DNA of 64,000 nt from Paenibacillus thalictri (GTDB lineage Bacteria; Bacillota; Bacilli; Paenibacillales; NBRC-103111): the NCBI RefSeq assembly GCF_004307995.1, contig NZ_SIRE01000007.1, positions 62,001 through 126,000 of the forward strand. The letters run 5' to 3'. A program made the position numbers and the translations under genes. Under the pieces are notes generated by a model. That model had not been told where the DNA came from. It saw only the letters and a list, made by a program, of their open reading frames with translations, and did no database searches. Positions 23,225-32,666 of this stretch are shown here, in pieces (position 1 is the first letter of the stretch; each line of letters opens with the position of its first letter).

Positions 23225-24556
23225 ATGTTTAGGAAAGGGCTTACAGTAGGGGTCAGCGCATTGCTTGCGGTTAGTTTGGCAGCATGCGGAGGAAGCGACG
23301 GCGGAAAAAAAGAAGCCGCCAAAGGAGATGCGGTCAATAACGCGCCTAAAGAAAAAGTGACATTGCGTTTCGCTTATTGGGGCGGAGAACTGCGCAACAA
23401 GAAATACACGCAGACGATCGCAGACTTTGAAAAAAAATTCCCGAACATCAAAATCGAGCAGGAGTTTGCCGACAGCAATCCGTATTACGACAAGCTGGCT
23501 GTGCAGGCGGCCGGAGGCAATATGCCGGATGTCATGAGTTTGCAGGTGACGAGGTTTATGGATTACGCCAACCGCAACCAATTGCTGCCGCTTGATGATT
23601 TTATCCAATCGAAGGCGATCGACGTATCCGATTTTAACCAGAAAATGATCGACGCCGGTAAAGCTAACGGCAAAATCGTGATGGTGGCCAATGGCAACAC
23701 TTCCAAAAGCTTGTTCTACAACGCCGATTTGCTGAAAAAATATAACGTGCAGCCGCCGAAATTCGATATTTCATGGGAAGAATTTGCGGCCAAAGGCGCC
23801 GAATACAAAAAAGCGGTGAACAACCCGGATCTTTATTTTGTCGAAGACCCGTCCGGGATTGATGCGGGTAAAGAAATTTTCGGTTACTTCCTGCGGCAAA
23901 AAGGCAAAGACGTCTATTCCAAGGACGGCAAGTTGGGCTTCGAAAAGCAGGACATGGTCGAATGGTTCCAATATTGGGACAAGCTGCGCAAGGAAGGCAT
24001 TATTCCTCCGGCAGCCTTAACGGCCGAATATAAAGGCAAATCGCAGCAGGAATCGATGCTGGTCAAGGGTACGGTGGCGGCGACATTGTCCGCGGGAGGA
24101 AGCAGCAACTTGCCGATCTACCAAACGTACATGAAAGATCAGCTGGAATTCGGCAGGGTACCTACAAGCCCAAGCGGCAAAAACGGTGAAGATATCGGCG
24201 GCTTGTTCCTGGCTGTCGGCGCCAAATCGAAATATCCGAAGGAAGCGGCACAGTTTATCAACTATTTGATTAACGATGTGGACGGCGCCAAGCAGTTTAA
24301 AATCGACGTCGGCCCAAGCCCTTCCAAAAAAATCAACGAAGCGGTCAAACCGGTGCTTGACCCGGCCGGCGTTAAAATGATCGAATTCCAGCAAAAGGCA
24401 AACGAATATTTCAGCGTTCCGAATATTCCGCCTGCAGGCAACAACGAAATTTTCAAGCAAGTAACGGTCACAAGCGAAGCGATTGCGTTTGGCAAAAAGA
24501 CGATTGAGAAAGCCGTCGATGATTTCTTCAACGAGGCGAACAAAATTTTAAAGTAA
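23225..24556 (+). CDS. ABC transporter sugar-binding lipoprotein (CUT1 type)
   Basis: 443 residues from ATG 23225 with GAGGAGGA upstream. A lipoprotein signal peptide ends at the lipobox SLAAC (Cys about residue 20), after which the mature protein is anchored outside the membrane. The family-1 extracellular solute-binding fold shows in VTLRFAYWGGELRNKKY, FPNIKIEQEF, GGNMPDVMSLQ and a long C-terminal YPKEAAQFINYLIND segment. It delivers an oligosaccharide or glycoside to the two permeases that follow. No ATPase gene is present, so a shared MsmX-type ATPase is expected. Confidence 0.93.
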   Translation: MFRKGLTVGVSALLAVSLAACGGSDGGKKEAAKGDAVNNAPKEKVTLRFAYWGGELRNKKYTQTIADFEKKFPNIKIEQEFADSNPYYDKLAVQAAGGNMPDVMSLQVTRFMDYANRNQLLPLDDFIQSKAIDVSDFNQKMIDAGKANGKIVMVANGNTSKSLFYNADLLKKYNVQPPKFDISWEEFAAKGAEYKKAVNNPDLYFVEDPSGIDAGKEIFGYFLRQKGKDVYSKDGKLGFEKQDMVEWFQYWDKLRKEGIIPPAALTAEYKGKSQQESMLVKGTVAATLSAGGSSNLPIYQTYMKDQLEFGRVPTSPSGKNGEDIGGLFLAVGAKSKYPKEAAQFINYLINDVDGAKQFKIDVGPSPSKKINEAVKPVLDPAGVKMIEFQQKANEYFSVPNIPPAGNNEIFKQVTVTSEAIAFGKKTIEKAVDDFFNEANKILK

Positions 24557-24620
24557 CGGACCGATCAGGACAGAATGGGCATCTGCGCATTCTGTCCGTT
24601 TTAAAACAGGAGTGGACGAG

Positions 24621-25508
24621 ATGCGCATAAGCAACTTTTTGAAAAAAGACGGGATCGGGTACTTGTTTTTGAGCCCTTGGATCATCGGTATGCTGGTTTT
24701 TACTTTTATTCCCATCGTATTATCGCTTTATTTCTCCTTTACGGATTACGAAATGTTTAATACGCCGAAGTGGGTTGGCTTGGACAATTACAAAAATATT
24801 TTTACAAATGACGAGCAGTTTCTGGAATCGTTAAGCGTTACGTTCCGTTACGTGCTGATCGCGGTTCCGCTGGAGCTGGCTTTTGCGCTCTCGATCGCGC
24901 TGATGCTCAATAAAGGGTTGTCTGGCCTGCGGATCTATCGCGCGGTTTATTACATTCCTTCGCTGTTTGGCGGGAGTGTGGCGATTGCGCTGTTGTGGCG
25001 GCAGGTGTTTGGAGCGAAAGGATTGTTTAACGTTGTGCTTGGTTATTTCGGCATCGATGGGGTAAGCTGGATCGCAACGCCGGAATACGCCTTATATACG
25101 CTCATTATATTGAAAATATGGCAGTTCGGCTCGCCGATGATCATTTTCCTGGCCGGCTTGCAGCAAATCCCGACCGAACTATACGAAGCGGCGGCGATTG
25201 ACGGTGCAGGCAAGCGGTCGCAGTTTTTCCGGGTGACAATCCCGATGCTGACTCCGATCATATTTTTTAATTTGGTCATGCAGATCATTCACGCCTTTCA
25301 GGCGTTTACACCGGCTTATGTCGTTAGTGGCGGCACCGGCGGACCGCTGAACTCGACGTTGTTTTATACATTGTATTTGTATCAAAAAGGGTTTGTCAGC
25401 TTCCAGATGGGATATGCGTCGGCATTGGCTTGGATTTTGCTGGTCATCATCGCGATTTTTACCAGCTTGACGTTCCTGTCGTCGAAAAAGTGGGTGCATT
25501 ATGAATAA
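24621..25508 (+). CDS. Sugar ABC transporter permease (MalF-like)
   Basis: 295 residues from ATG 24621, CAGGAGTGG upstream. Six hydrophobic helices are visible, from YLFLSPWIIGMLVFTFIPIVLSLYF to WILLVIIAIFTSLTFL. The cytoplasmic EAA loop reads YEAAAIDGAGKRSQFFRVTIPML, the contact for the ATPase. It overlaps the next permease gene by 8 bases, so the two are translated together. CUT1-type importer subunit. Confidence 0.93.
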   Translation: MRISNFLKKDGIGYLFLSPWIIGMLVFTFIPIVLSLYFSFTDYEMFNTPKWVGLDNYKNIFTNDEQFLESLSVTFRYVLIAVPLELAFALSIALMLNKGLSGLRIYRAVYYIPSLFGGSVAIALLWRQVFGAKGLFNVVLGYFGIDGVSWIATPEYALYTLIILKIWQFGSPMIIFLAGLQQIPTELYEAAAIDGAGKRSQFFRVTIPMLTPIIFFNLVMQIIHAFQAFTPAYVVSGGTGGPLNSTLFYTLYLYQKGFVSFQMGYASALAWILLVIIAIFTSLTFLSSKKWVHYE

Positions 25509-26337
25509 CATGCCAAATCAAATCGTACGCCATATCGTCAACATCGCGGTTTCTGTGATCATGCTGTATCCGCTCATCTGGATGTTGTCCAGTTCGTTTA
25601 AGCTGCCGGAGCATATTTTTACCGATAAAGGATTGTGGCCGGAGCATTTTACGCTGAAAAATTACGTTAACGGCTGGAAGGGCTTGGGCTCGCAAACGTT
25701 TGGTTTGTTTTTCAGCAATTCGCTGATCGTCAGCGGTTTGTCGATTATCGGAAATGTTCTATCGTGTTCGCTTGCCGCTTATGCGTTTGCCCGGCTGGAA
25801 TTCCGCTTTAAGACACCTTTGTTCGCTTTGATGCTGATGACGATGATGCTGCCGCACCATGTGACCATTATTCCGCAGTATGTCATTTTTAATAATCTTG
25901 ACTGGATCAATACGTTTTTGCCGCTGGTTGTGCCCAAGTTTACGGCTGCGGAAGGATTTTTCGTATTCCTGATGGTGCAGTTCATCCGCAACATTCCGCG
26001 CGAGCTCGACAAAGCGGCGATCGTTGACGGCTGCGGTCCGATTCAAATCTATTGGCGGCTCATTTTGCCGCTTGCGCTCCCGGCGCTGGTTACGACGGCG
26101 ATCTTCACGTTTATATGGACGTGGAACGATTTTTTCAGTCAAATCATTTATTTGAGCAAAACGCAAAAGTTTACCGTGTCGCTGGGACTTCGCGTCTTCT
26201 TGGATTCAAGCGGCGAATCGAGCTTTGGTTCGTTGTTTGCGATGTCGGCGCTGTCGCTTGTGCCGGTGTTTACGATCTTTGTGTTTTTCCAGCGGTTTCT
26301 GATTGAAGGGCTTACCTCGGGTGGAGTCAAAGGGTAG
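25501..26337 (+). CDS. Sugar ABC transporter permease (MalG-like)
   Basis: 278 residues, ATG overlapping the end of the previous permease gene. It has the MalG pattern: LYPLIWMLSSSFK near the N-terminus, helices at SNSLIVSGLSIIGNVLSCSLAAYAFAR and LFALMLMTMMLP, an EAA loop DKAAIVDGCGPIQIYWRLILP and the C-terminal LIEGLTSGGVKG. It completes the importer whose binding protein is encoded at 23225. A 170-base palindromic element follows the stop after 25 bases. Confidence 0.93.
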   Translation: MNNMPNQIVRHIVNIAVSVIMLYPLIWMLSSSFKLPEHIFTDKGLWPEHFTLKNYVNGWKGLGSQTFGLFFSNSLIVSGLSIIGNVLSCSLAAYAFARLEFRFKTPLFALMLMTMMLPHHVTIIPQYVIFNNLDWINTFLPLVVPKFTAAEGFFVFLMVQFIRNIPRELDKAAIVDGCGPIQIYWRLILPLALPALVTTAIFTFIWTWNDFFSQIIYLSKTQKFTVSLGLRVFLDSSGESSFGSLFAMSALSLVPVFTIFVFFQRFLIEGLTSGGVKG

Positions 26338-26362
26338 GAGTGGGCTGTCGATGAAAGGGGGA

Positions 26363-26534
26363 GAATATTTATTCAACGAAGTGGTGATTGCGGGGAAGGA
26401 ATGGTATTCCAACCGCCAATGAAAACCGTGTTTCATCTAAATTTACCTTGCGGTAAAAACACGGTTTTCAAAAGCGGACGTAAACTTTTCCATACCATTT
26501 CCTTGCCCCTCCATCACCGGTTGAATAAATATTC
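26363..26534. repeat. Nested palindromic element, copy 2
   Basis: Outer arms GAATATTTATTCAAC (26363-26377) and GTTGAATAAATATTC (26520-26534) are perfect complements. The inner stem GAAAACCGTGTTT (26421-26433) pairs with 26457-26469 and has the same sequence as in copy 1 at 757-806. Between them the two arms also pair in part (GGAATGGTAT with ATACCATTTCC). It sits 25 bases after an operon's last stop codon. Confidence 0.8.
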
Positions 26535-26745
26535 GCCGTACCTAAAATCATCGGACAGGTAGAAAGATGGTAAGAAAGAAAAAGGATAAGACCGGTAAAA
26601 CCGAAAAAACTGACAAGACCGACCAAACTAACAAGTGTACTCGTTCAGCTTTGCTGAACATCGGGGATCAGGCGGGGATGCTCTTCCACCTGATTCAACT
26701 CAACATCAAAAATATCGAACATCAAAAAATTAGGGGTGATCTTGA

Positions 26746-27618
26746 ATGCAACTAGGATTTATAGGTTTTGGGGAAGCGGCTTTTTCGATCTCTTGCGGGC
26801 TTAAGGAGCAGGGGATCGGCGCGATTGTGGCTTACGATCCGATGTGGGACCATCCGACATACGGCGCGCAGGTGCAGGGCCGGGCGGAAACTGCGCAGGT
26901 GGAGTTGATGAAGACGCCGGAGGAGGTACTGCAGCGTGCGAACGTGCTTATCGTGGCCGTTCCAGCGGATAAGGCGCTGGGCGTAAGCGAGACGTTGAAG
27001 CCGCATTTGAAAGCCGGGGATTTGTATATCGATGTGTCTGCGGCCAGCCCGAAAGTAAAAAAAGCGATCTGGGAGACAATTGAGGAAACGGGTGCGGCTT
27101 TGGTTGATGCGGCGATGGTCGGCGCTTTGCTTGTCGATAAGCACAAGGTGCCGATTTTGGCCAGCGGCAGCGGGACGGACCGCTTCATCGAGCTGATGTA
27201 TCCGTTTGGCATGAATATTACGAAGGTTAGCGAAATTCCCGGAGACGCCAGCGCAATTAAGCTGATCCGCAGTATTTTTATGAAGGGGTTTGCCGCACTG
27301 GGCATCGAGCTGCTGGAAGCAGCCCATCATTTCAATGTGGAGGAGCTTGTCATCAGCGGCATCGGCGACTCACTGGACGGCAAAAGCTTCGAATGGTCGC
27401 TTAACCGGATGGTTACAGGCACGGCCATTCACGCGCAAAGACGAATCGTCGAGCTGGAAGGTTCTATCGAGATGCTGCAGGAGTCGGACCTCAACTCGGT
27501 GATGTCGGAAGCAGTCAAGGAGAAGCTGAAACGGGTTGCGTCCCACAATTTAAAAGAGAAATTCCAAGGCGTCATTCCCGGCAGTTGGCTTGAGGTTATT
27601 GAAGCTATGAAGCACTAG
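26746..27618 (+). CDS. NAD(P)-dependent 6-phosphogluconate/beta-hydroxyacid dehydrogenase-like (DUF1932)
   Basis: 290 residues, ATG with a weak GGGGTGAT site. The N-terminal Rossmann domain has GFIGFGEAAFSISCGL (GxGxxA) and VPADKAL. The C-terminal DUF1932 helical domain includes the substrate/catalytic segment DASAIKLIRSIFMKGFAALGIELLEAAH, where the Lys is that of hydroxyacid dehydrogenases. It probably oxidises a 3-hydroxy acid or aldonate in the cytoplasm. It stands between a sugar importer and a two-component pair, but long spacers leave the operon structure open. Confidence 0.85.
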   Translation: MQLGFIGFGEAAFSISCGLKEQGIGAIVAYDPMWDHPTYGAQVQGRAETAQVELMKTPEEVLQRANVLIVAVPADKALGVSETLKPHLKAGDLYIDVSAASPKVKKAIWETIEETGAALVDAAMVGALLVDKHKVPILASGSGTDRFIELMYPFGMNITKVSEIPGDASAIKLIRSIFMKGFAALGIELLEAAHHFNVEELVISGIGDSLDGKSFEWSLNRMVTGTAIHAQRRIVELEGSIEMLQESDLNSVMSEAVKEKLKRVASHNLKEKFQGVIPGSWLEVIEAMKH

Positions 27619-27907
27619 AAGATCTGCAAAAGCGGTGTTTGCCCCCTGCGGTAACGGTGCGGCCGCAGCCTGACGATCTCGAGCGTGTGTCCCGGCGTCA
27701 CATGGCTGGGATTCGAACCTCTGTGGAAGCGGCGCTGCTGCGTATTGCGGACAAATCGGCAATTTCCATTGTGTTTCCACGGCAACTTTTAGTATGATAG
27801 GATTACGCGCAATTGAGGCGGTGCTTAGTGCAAACGGGTATCGCCTCTTGTATTTTGTTGTAGAATGAAAGCGGAAACAGTCCGGAAAAAGGCGGTTGCA
27901 TACGTAC

Positions 27908-29716
27908 ATGAGGCAATGGAGATTAAAGCCGTTTTTGTTTTGCTCGTTGGTGCTGTCGAATATTTTATTTCTAATCGTCATTACGGTGGCGATTTATTTT
28001 AGTGTCAGCTATTTTTTTACGAAGCAAATCAGCGAAGCCCGTTTGCAAGGGCTGCACAGCAATCAATTGCAGCTGATCGAAAGGCTGAAGGACATCGAAG
28101 GAACCGCCTTGACGATATCCACCCATCAGACGATGAAAACGGTGCTAGAGGAAAACAGCGGCATCGATTTATACGAATATATTGTGATTCAGCGCAATGT
28201 TAACGAGTGGCTGAGCACTTTCACTTTTGTCAAACCGTTTATCAACAGCGTGCAAATTTTCACCGATCAATATGTGCAGTACCAAAAAATCGGCCCCGCC
28301 GGCAAAAATACGATCCTGCCTTTGGCCAAGCTGCCAGTGTCCCTGTCGTCATTCGATAAAGTCGACGCGATCTGGATTCCCGCTCACCGGGACGGCACGC
28401 TCGAAAGTAACGAAAAGCCGGTTCTTACTTACATTCTGAAAATGTATAACCGGAAAGGCGGGACGGCCGGATTTGTGGCGATACATCTCGACGAAGATTC
28501 GCTGACCCGTTTGCTGTTCAGCGAAAATACGGTATCTTCCCCGACCAACCGCTCGCTGCTACTGCTGGATGCCGGCAATCAGGTCATGTCCCGCATGTCG
28601 GCGCAGGTGAATTCGCAGCGGATGGAATCGTTCCAAGCTCATACGTCAGCTTTGGCAAGCGAAGCCGGTTTTAAGCCGATTGAGCTTGAGGGGAACAAAT
28701 ATTTGATGATCTATACGAGTCAAAGCCAGGAGAAATGGCGGATCGCCGAGTTCCTGGAAAGCGATGAGCTGTACCGGGACGTCAACACGATCCGCAATAT
28801 TGTGCTGATGATCGGAGGGGTCGTTTTGCTCTGCGTGTTCCCGGTAGCCTCCTATTTGGCCAGCCGCATGATCCGGCCTGTTCCGCTGCTGCTGAAAGGG
28901 TTTCAAAAAATTGAAAACGGCAATTTTGACGCAGATGTGGAGCAGCATTTTATCGTTGAGTTTAATAAGCTTATTATCGGTTTTAACTTTATGACCGGAC
29001 GGCTTAAGATGATGCTTGAAGAGCTGGAGCAGAAAAACCGGCTAAAACGCGATTTGGAGCTGATGGTGCTGCAAAGCCAAATTAATCCGCATTTTCTGTA
29101 CAATACGCTGGATATGATCAACTGGGCGGCAGCGGTAAAAGGCAATACCGAAGTCAGCTTTATGGCCGCCCGGCTCGCCAAGCTGTTCCGCATCAGCTTA
29201 AGCGGCGGCAGCACGTTTATCCCGCTCAAGGACGAACTTGAGCATGCCCGGCTGTATGCGCAAATTCAGCAAACCCGGCTGGAAGACCGGTTTGTGTACA
29301 ACGAACATGTGAGCCCTTTTTTCAAGCAATGTTACGTCCCGAAAATTATATTGCAGCCGTTTATCGAAAATGCGATCATCCACGGTTTTGCCGGATTGCA
29401 GGAGGGTCAAAAAGCCGAAGTTGCCGTGTCCGCCGAGCGTATCGACGAAAGTCGGTTCCGGATCGTGATTGCCGACAATGGGGTTGGGCTGAAGCAATCC
29501 AAGGATGAAAGCGAAAGGCGCAAGACGAGTTCGCTGTATGTATCCGGTTCTGGCGGGTACGGAATTAAAAATGTGAGGGAGCGGCTTGAATTGTATTTAG
29601 GGGAGCAATACGGGCTCATTATCGAAAACCGCGACGGCGGAGGGGTCAATGTTGATCTGACGCTGCCGTATTTGGATTCGCTCGAGAAAGCGAACGAGTT
29701 TAATAAATCGAGATAA
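27908..29716 (+). CDS. YesM-type sensor histidine kinase
   Basis: 602 residues from ATG 27908; a TTG at 27896 lies on the AAGGCGG site. Layout: first transmembrane helix (about 8-35), a ~250-residue extracellular dCache-like sensor, second helix (NIVLMIGGVVLLCVFPVASYLAS), HAMP linker, then the His_kinase domain with phospho-acceptor His in QSQINPHFLYNTLDMINW, and the HATPase with FIENAIIHGF, DNGVGL and GGYGIKNVRERL. It pairs with the AraC-type response regulator encoded 38 bases on. Such pairs usually sense extracellular oligosaccharides and switch on sugar ABC importers, here perhaps that at 23225-26337. Confidence 0.93.
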   Translation: MRQWRLKPFLFCSLVLSNILFLIVITVAIYFSVSYFFTKQISEARLQGLHSNQLQLIERLKDIEGTALTISTHQTMKTVLEENSGIDLYEYIVIQRNVNEWLSTFTFVKPFINSVQIFTDQYVQYQKIGPAGKNTILPLAKLPVSLSSFDKVDAIWIPAHRDGTLESNEKPVLTYILKMYNRKGGTAGFVAIHLDEDSLTRLLFSENTVSSPTNRSLLLLDAGNQVMSRMSAQVNSQRMESFQAHTSALASEAGFKPIELEGNKYLMIYTSQSQEKWRIAEFLESDELYRDVNTIRNIVLMIGGVVLLCVFPVASYLASRMIRPVPLLLKGFQKIENGNFDADVEQHFIVEFNKLIIGFNFMTGRLKMMLEELEQKNRLKRDLELMVLQSQINPHFLYNTLDMINWAAAVKGNTEVSFMAARLAKLFRISLSGGSTFIPLKDELEHARLYAQIQQTRLEDRFVYNEHVSPFFKQCYVPKIILQPFIENAIIHGFAGLQEGQKAEVAVSAERIDESRFRIVIADNGVGLKQSKDESERRKTSSLYVSGSGGYGIKNVRERLELYLGEQYGLIIENRDGGGVNVDLTLPYLDSLEKANEFNKSR

Positions 29717-29754
29717 CTATTTTCACATAAAGGAACTGCGAGAGGTGAAGCGTT

Positions 29755-31362
29755 ATGAAGGTATTGCTGGTCGATGACGACGCATTTGTTGTGAACGGAT
29801 TAAAAAGCATGATCGCCTGGGACCGGCTTGGCATCGACGAGATCGTGACGGCGCATGACGGAGAGGAGGCTTGGCTGCAGTTTCAGCGGAGCAAGCCCGA
29901 TCTGCTGATGACCGATGTGTATATGCCGAGAATGAACGGGCTTGAGCTGATCAAGCAAATAAGAACGGTGGATGCGGATTTGCCTGTGGTTATTTTGAGC
30001 GGGTATGGGGAGTTCGATTACGCCAAGGAAGCGATCCATCTCGACGTGGCGCAGTACATCTTGAAGCCGGCGGTTTTTACGGAAATTGAGAAAGTATTAA
30101 ACGATGTGTTAAGCGAAAAAGCGCTGGCCGACAGGAAAAAGCAGTACTTCGACGGCCTGCTGCATCAGCTTGAGCAAAGCGTTCCGATATTGCGCGAACA
30201 GTTTTTATTCGATATGATCACGATCGGAATGAAGCGCAAAGATGCGGCGGGCAACAAAATTCAGTTTTTGCAATTGGAGGAGAGCGTATTTCACGGCGGG
30301 CTTGTCATGAGCTTGATGCTTCACCGCGAACGGAAGCAGAAAACCGAACTGGAAAAAGATTGGCAGCTGTACAAATTCGCCGCATACAATGTCGCCCAAG
30401 AGATCGTAGCGAAGGCGGGACAAGGGTATGTGCTTCGTTATATGGAGGACCGGCTTTCCATCGTTATGTTCGGGGAGCGGGAAGAGACGCTGTCGAGAGC
30501 TCAGCGGGTCGCGGAAGAGCTGATCGGCAGTATCGGCACTTATTTGGAGTTAAACGCCAATGTCGGCATCGGGCACTGGTACGGGGAGATAAGCTCGTAT
30601 CCGCTGTCCTGCAAGGAATCGCGCGAGCTGCTGACGATGGCGGAATACGAGGGCTACCAAAAAATATTCGACGCCCGCCATGCCGGTGAATACCCCGGAG
30701 AAGCTTGGCCGGCGTATCCGCTTGAGCAGGTTCGCCAGCTATCGGAAGCGCTGCTGCGCAGCGATTTGCCGTACGTCATGCAGCGCTGGGCAAAAATCGA
30801 AGCGGCGCTGCTTAACGAGCAGCGGTATTCGCTGAAATACATCAAGACCGTGTGTATTACGATGATCAACGGACTTGTGTTGTCCGTGATGGAGGAAGGA
30901 ACGGCTAAGCTGGAGCTGGGGATGCTCGCCGGTTTTCTGCAAACGCTGCAGTCTGCACAGGACGGACAATCGCTTATGAACCATATTTCCGACATTCTGA
31001 AACAGCTGCACGGGCTGCTGGATCAAAAAAACGATGCCGGCAAGCAGATCACCTATGTGCAATATGTAAAAAAGGCCGTCTCCGAGCAGTACATGCACAA
31101 CATTTCGTTCAGCAAGCTGGCCGACGAACTGCATCTGACTAGAAACTACTTGAGCGGCATTTTTAAAACCGTGACCGGCGACAGCTTTTCGAACTATTTG
31201 TCATTGTACCGGATTGAGCGGGCCAAAGACTTGATGAAAACGCAGCGGTATATGATCTATGAGATCAGCGAGATGGTCGGTTATTCCGACCCGGCTTATT
31301 TCAGCAGGGTATTTAAAAACGTGACGGGCATCAGCCCGACCGACTATACGCTTGGAAAATGA
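29755..31362 (+). CDS. YesN-type response regulator with AraC DNA-binding domain
   Basis: 535 residues. The receiver domain (1-120) holds the acid pocket VDDD (7-9), phospho-acceptor Asp54 in LLMTDVYMP, and Lys in YILKPA. A ~300-residue middle region of the YesN type follows. The C-terminal AraC double helix-turn-helix is SFSKLADELHLTRNYLSGIFKTVTG and MIYEISEMVGYSDPAYFSRVFKNVTGISPTDY. It would be phosphorylated by the preceding kinase and activate sugar uptake or hydrolysis genes. Only 38 bases separate the two genes. Confidence 0.94.
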   Translation: MKVLLVDDDAFVVNGLKSMIAWDRLGIDEIVTAHDGEEAWLQFQRSKPDLLMTDVYMPRMNGLELIKQIRTVDADLPVVILSGYGEFDYAKEAIHLDVAQYILKPAVFTEIEKVLNDVLSEKALADRKKQYFDGLLHQLEQSVPILREQFLFDMITIGMKRKDAAGNKIQFLQLEESVFHGGLVMSLMLHRERKQKTELEKDWQLYKFAAYNVAQEIVAKAGQGYVLRYMEDRLSIVMFGEREETLSRAQRVAEELIGSIGTYLELNANVGIGHWYGEISSYPLSCKESRELLTMAEYEGYQKIFDARHAGEYPGEAWPAYPLEQVRQLSEALLRSDLPYVMQRWAKIEAALLNEQRYSLKYIKTVCITMINGLVLSVMEEGTAKLELGMLAGFLQTLQSAQDGQSLMNHISDILKQLHGLLDQKNDAGKQITYVQYVKKAVSEQYMHNISFSKLADELHLTRNYLSGIFKTVTGDSFSNYLSLYRIERAKDLMKTQRYMIYEISEMVGYSDPAYFSRVFKNVTGISPTDYTLGK

Positions 31363-31406
31363 GGGAGCGGGTTGTATGCCGCTTCCTTTTTTCGCCAAAA
31401 AAACGA

Positions 31407-31466
31407 TTGACATATGTTATGAACTTGGATAATATCAAATTACATTAAGTATGTTGTATACAACAT
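31407..31466 (+). promoter_or_regulatory. Promoter and operator of the second GntR gene
   Basis: TTGACA (31407-31412) and TAATAT (31430-31435) are spaced by 17 bases. A perfect 16-bp palindrome ATGTTGTATACAACAT (31451-31466) covers the region just after the expected start of transcription. This is the shape of a GntR/FCD autorepression site. Confidence 0.75.
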
Positions 31467-31489
31467 GTTAAGAGGGGGTGAAACAAACA

Positions 31490-32176
31490 GTGGAATTGCC
31501 TAAAATCGACACAACGAATTTGTGGGATAAAACATACGCGCTGCTGAAAGAAAACATCATCCGCCGGAAATTCAATCCCAATCAGAAACTGTCGATTCCT
31601 GAGTTGTCCGTGCAGCTTGGTGTCAGCCGTACGCCGGTACGCGACGCCTTAAACCGGCTGGAGATGGAAGGACTTGTCAAGACCGTATCCAAGGTAGGCA
31701 CGTTTGTCGTTGCCATTACCGCCCACGATGTGCTCAACATTATGGACACCCGGCTTATGCTCGAATATTGGGTTGTCGAGAAGCTGGCGGGTCTCGATCG
31801 GGACCGGCTGAAGCAGGGGCTCTCCAGAATGGAAAATATCTTGAACCGTTCCTTGGAGAAGGTGGAGAATAATGAGTTCGACGAATATTTGAAAGAAGAT
31901 TATAATCTGCAGTTCCACATTGAATTTATGGAGCTTGGCCAGAACAAAAACAATATCGAGATGTATTTGCGCACGATGAACTACCGGTATATCACGTATA
32001 AATCGTCGATCGTTTCCAATGAGATGGTGGAAGTGGCGCAAAAGCAGCATCGCGAAATTGTGGAGTCGATCCGGCGCGGAGAAACGCAGGATATTAAAAG
32101 GGTCATCCATCTTCATCTGGAAGATTCGAAGGAACGGCTGCTGAAGGCCATTGAGCAAAACAGCGGGGTAGTCTGA
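31490..32176 (+). CDS. GntR-family (FCD subgroup) transcriptional regulator
   Basis: 228 residues from GTG 31490; the AGAGGGGGTG site lies about 9 bases upstream, while the GTG at 31478 is part of it. The winged helix is NPNQKLSIPELSVQLGVSRTPVRDALNRLEMEGLV. The FCD effector domain follows with IMDTRLMLEYWVVEKLA, DYNLQFHIEFM and QKQHREIVESI, containing the Asp/His metal ligands. It is the likely repressor of the glycan operon starting at 32667, because its own operator reappears in degraded form before that operon (32603-32618). Confidence 0.92.
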   Translation: MELPKIDTTNLWDKTYALLKENIIRRKFNPNQKLSIPELSVQLGVSRTPVRDALNRLEMEGLVKTVSKVGTFVVAITAHDVLNIMDTRLMLEYWVVEKLAGLDRDRLKQGLSRMENILNRSLEKVENNEFDEYLKEDYNLQFHIEFMELGQNKNNIEMYLRTMNYRYITYKSSIVSNEMVEVAQKQHREIVESIRRGETQDIKRVIHLHLEDSKERLLKAIEQNSGVV

Positions 32177-32264
32177 GGCCGTAAACCCGGCAAGTGCGGG
32201 ATACTCCGGCGATAGCCGGAATTGCGCTTGAGCAGAGCAGGGTGGATGGTCCGGCTGTAGCGGC

Positions 32265-32450
32265 GATGCTCGTCAACAAGGGGAACCGGTCTGGCAACGC
32301 GGAGATGCTCGTCAACAAGGCGAACCGGTCCGACGATAGTGGCGACACTCGTTGAAAGGCAAGATGATCCGCGTCGACGATGATGTTAGGGATGCCTCTG
32401 TATCGCAGAGATGCCCGTCAACAAGGCGCTTCGGCGATAGCAGCAAGGCA
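32265..32450. repeat. Degenerate ~39-bp tandem repeat
   Basis: The unit GATGCTCGTCAACAAGG plus a variable tail begins at 32265 and 32304, then in decayed form at 32344 and 32410; a further GCTCGTCAACG occurs at 32507. It fills most of the 490-base gap between the GntR gene and the aldolase gene. No frame is conserved across the units. Confidence 0.6.
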
Positions 32451-32602
32451 GATGAACAAAGCGGGACGCCCTGGCTTCGGCGGCAAGGCCCGCTCATAGG
32501 GGAAGCGCTCGTCAACGGTTCCCCCCGCAACATGGGTTATGGGAGCAGCTCCAACAATGGCTGTTCAAGCAAGGTATCGATGGCATTTTCTTCTTTGTGA
32601 AA

Positions 32603-32618
32603 ATGATATATACAACAT
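32603..32618 (+). promoter_or_regulatory. Second GntR operator, before the glycan operon
   Basis: ATGATATATACAACAT matches the palindrome at 31451-31466 in 14 of 16 positions, with the right half (TATACAACAT) intact. It lies 49 bases before the first gene of the operon, a position suited to repression. Confidence 0.6.
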
Positions 32619-32666
32619 ACAATACGAAACATGGAAGAACAATTCCATCACGCGAGGAGAGTGCGC

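Noticed and set aside
26567-26755. 62-codon frame rich in Lys/Thr (KTGKTEKTDKTDQTNK) before the DUF1932 gene
   Set aside because: Weak ribosome site, low-complexity content, and overlap with the next gene's start; more likely leader sequence.
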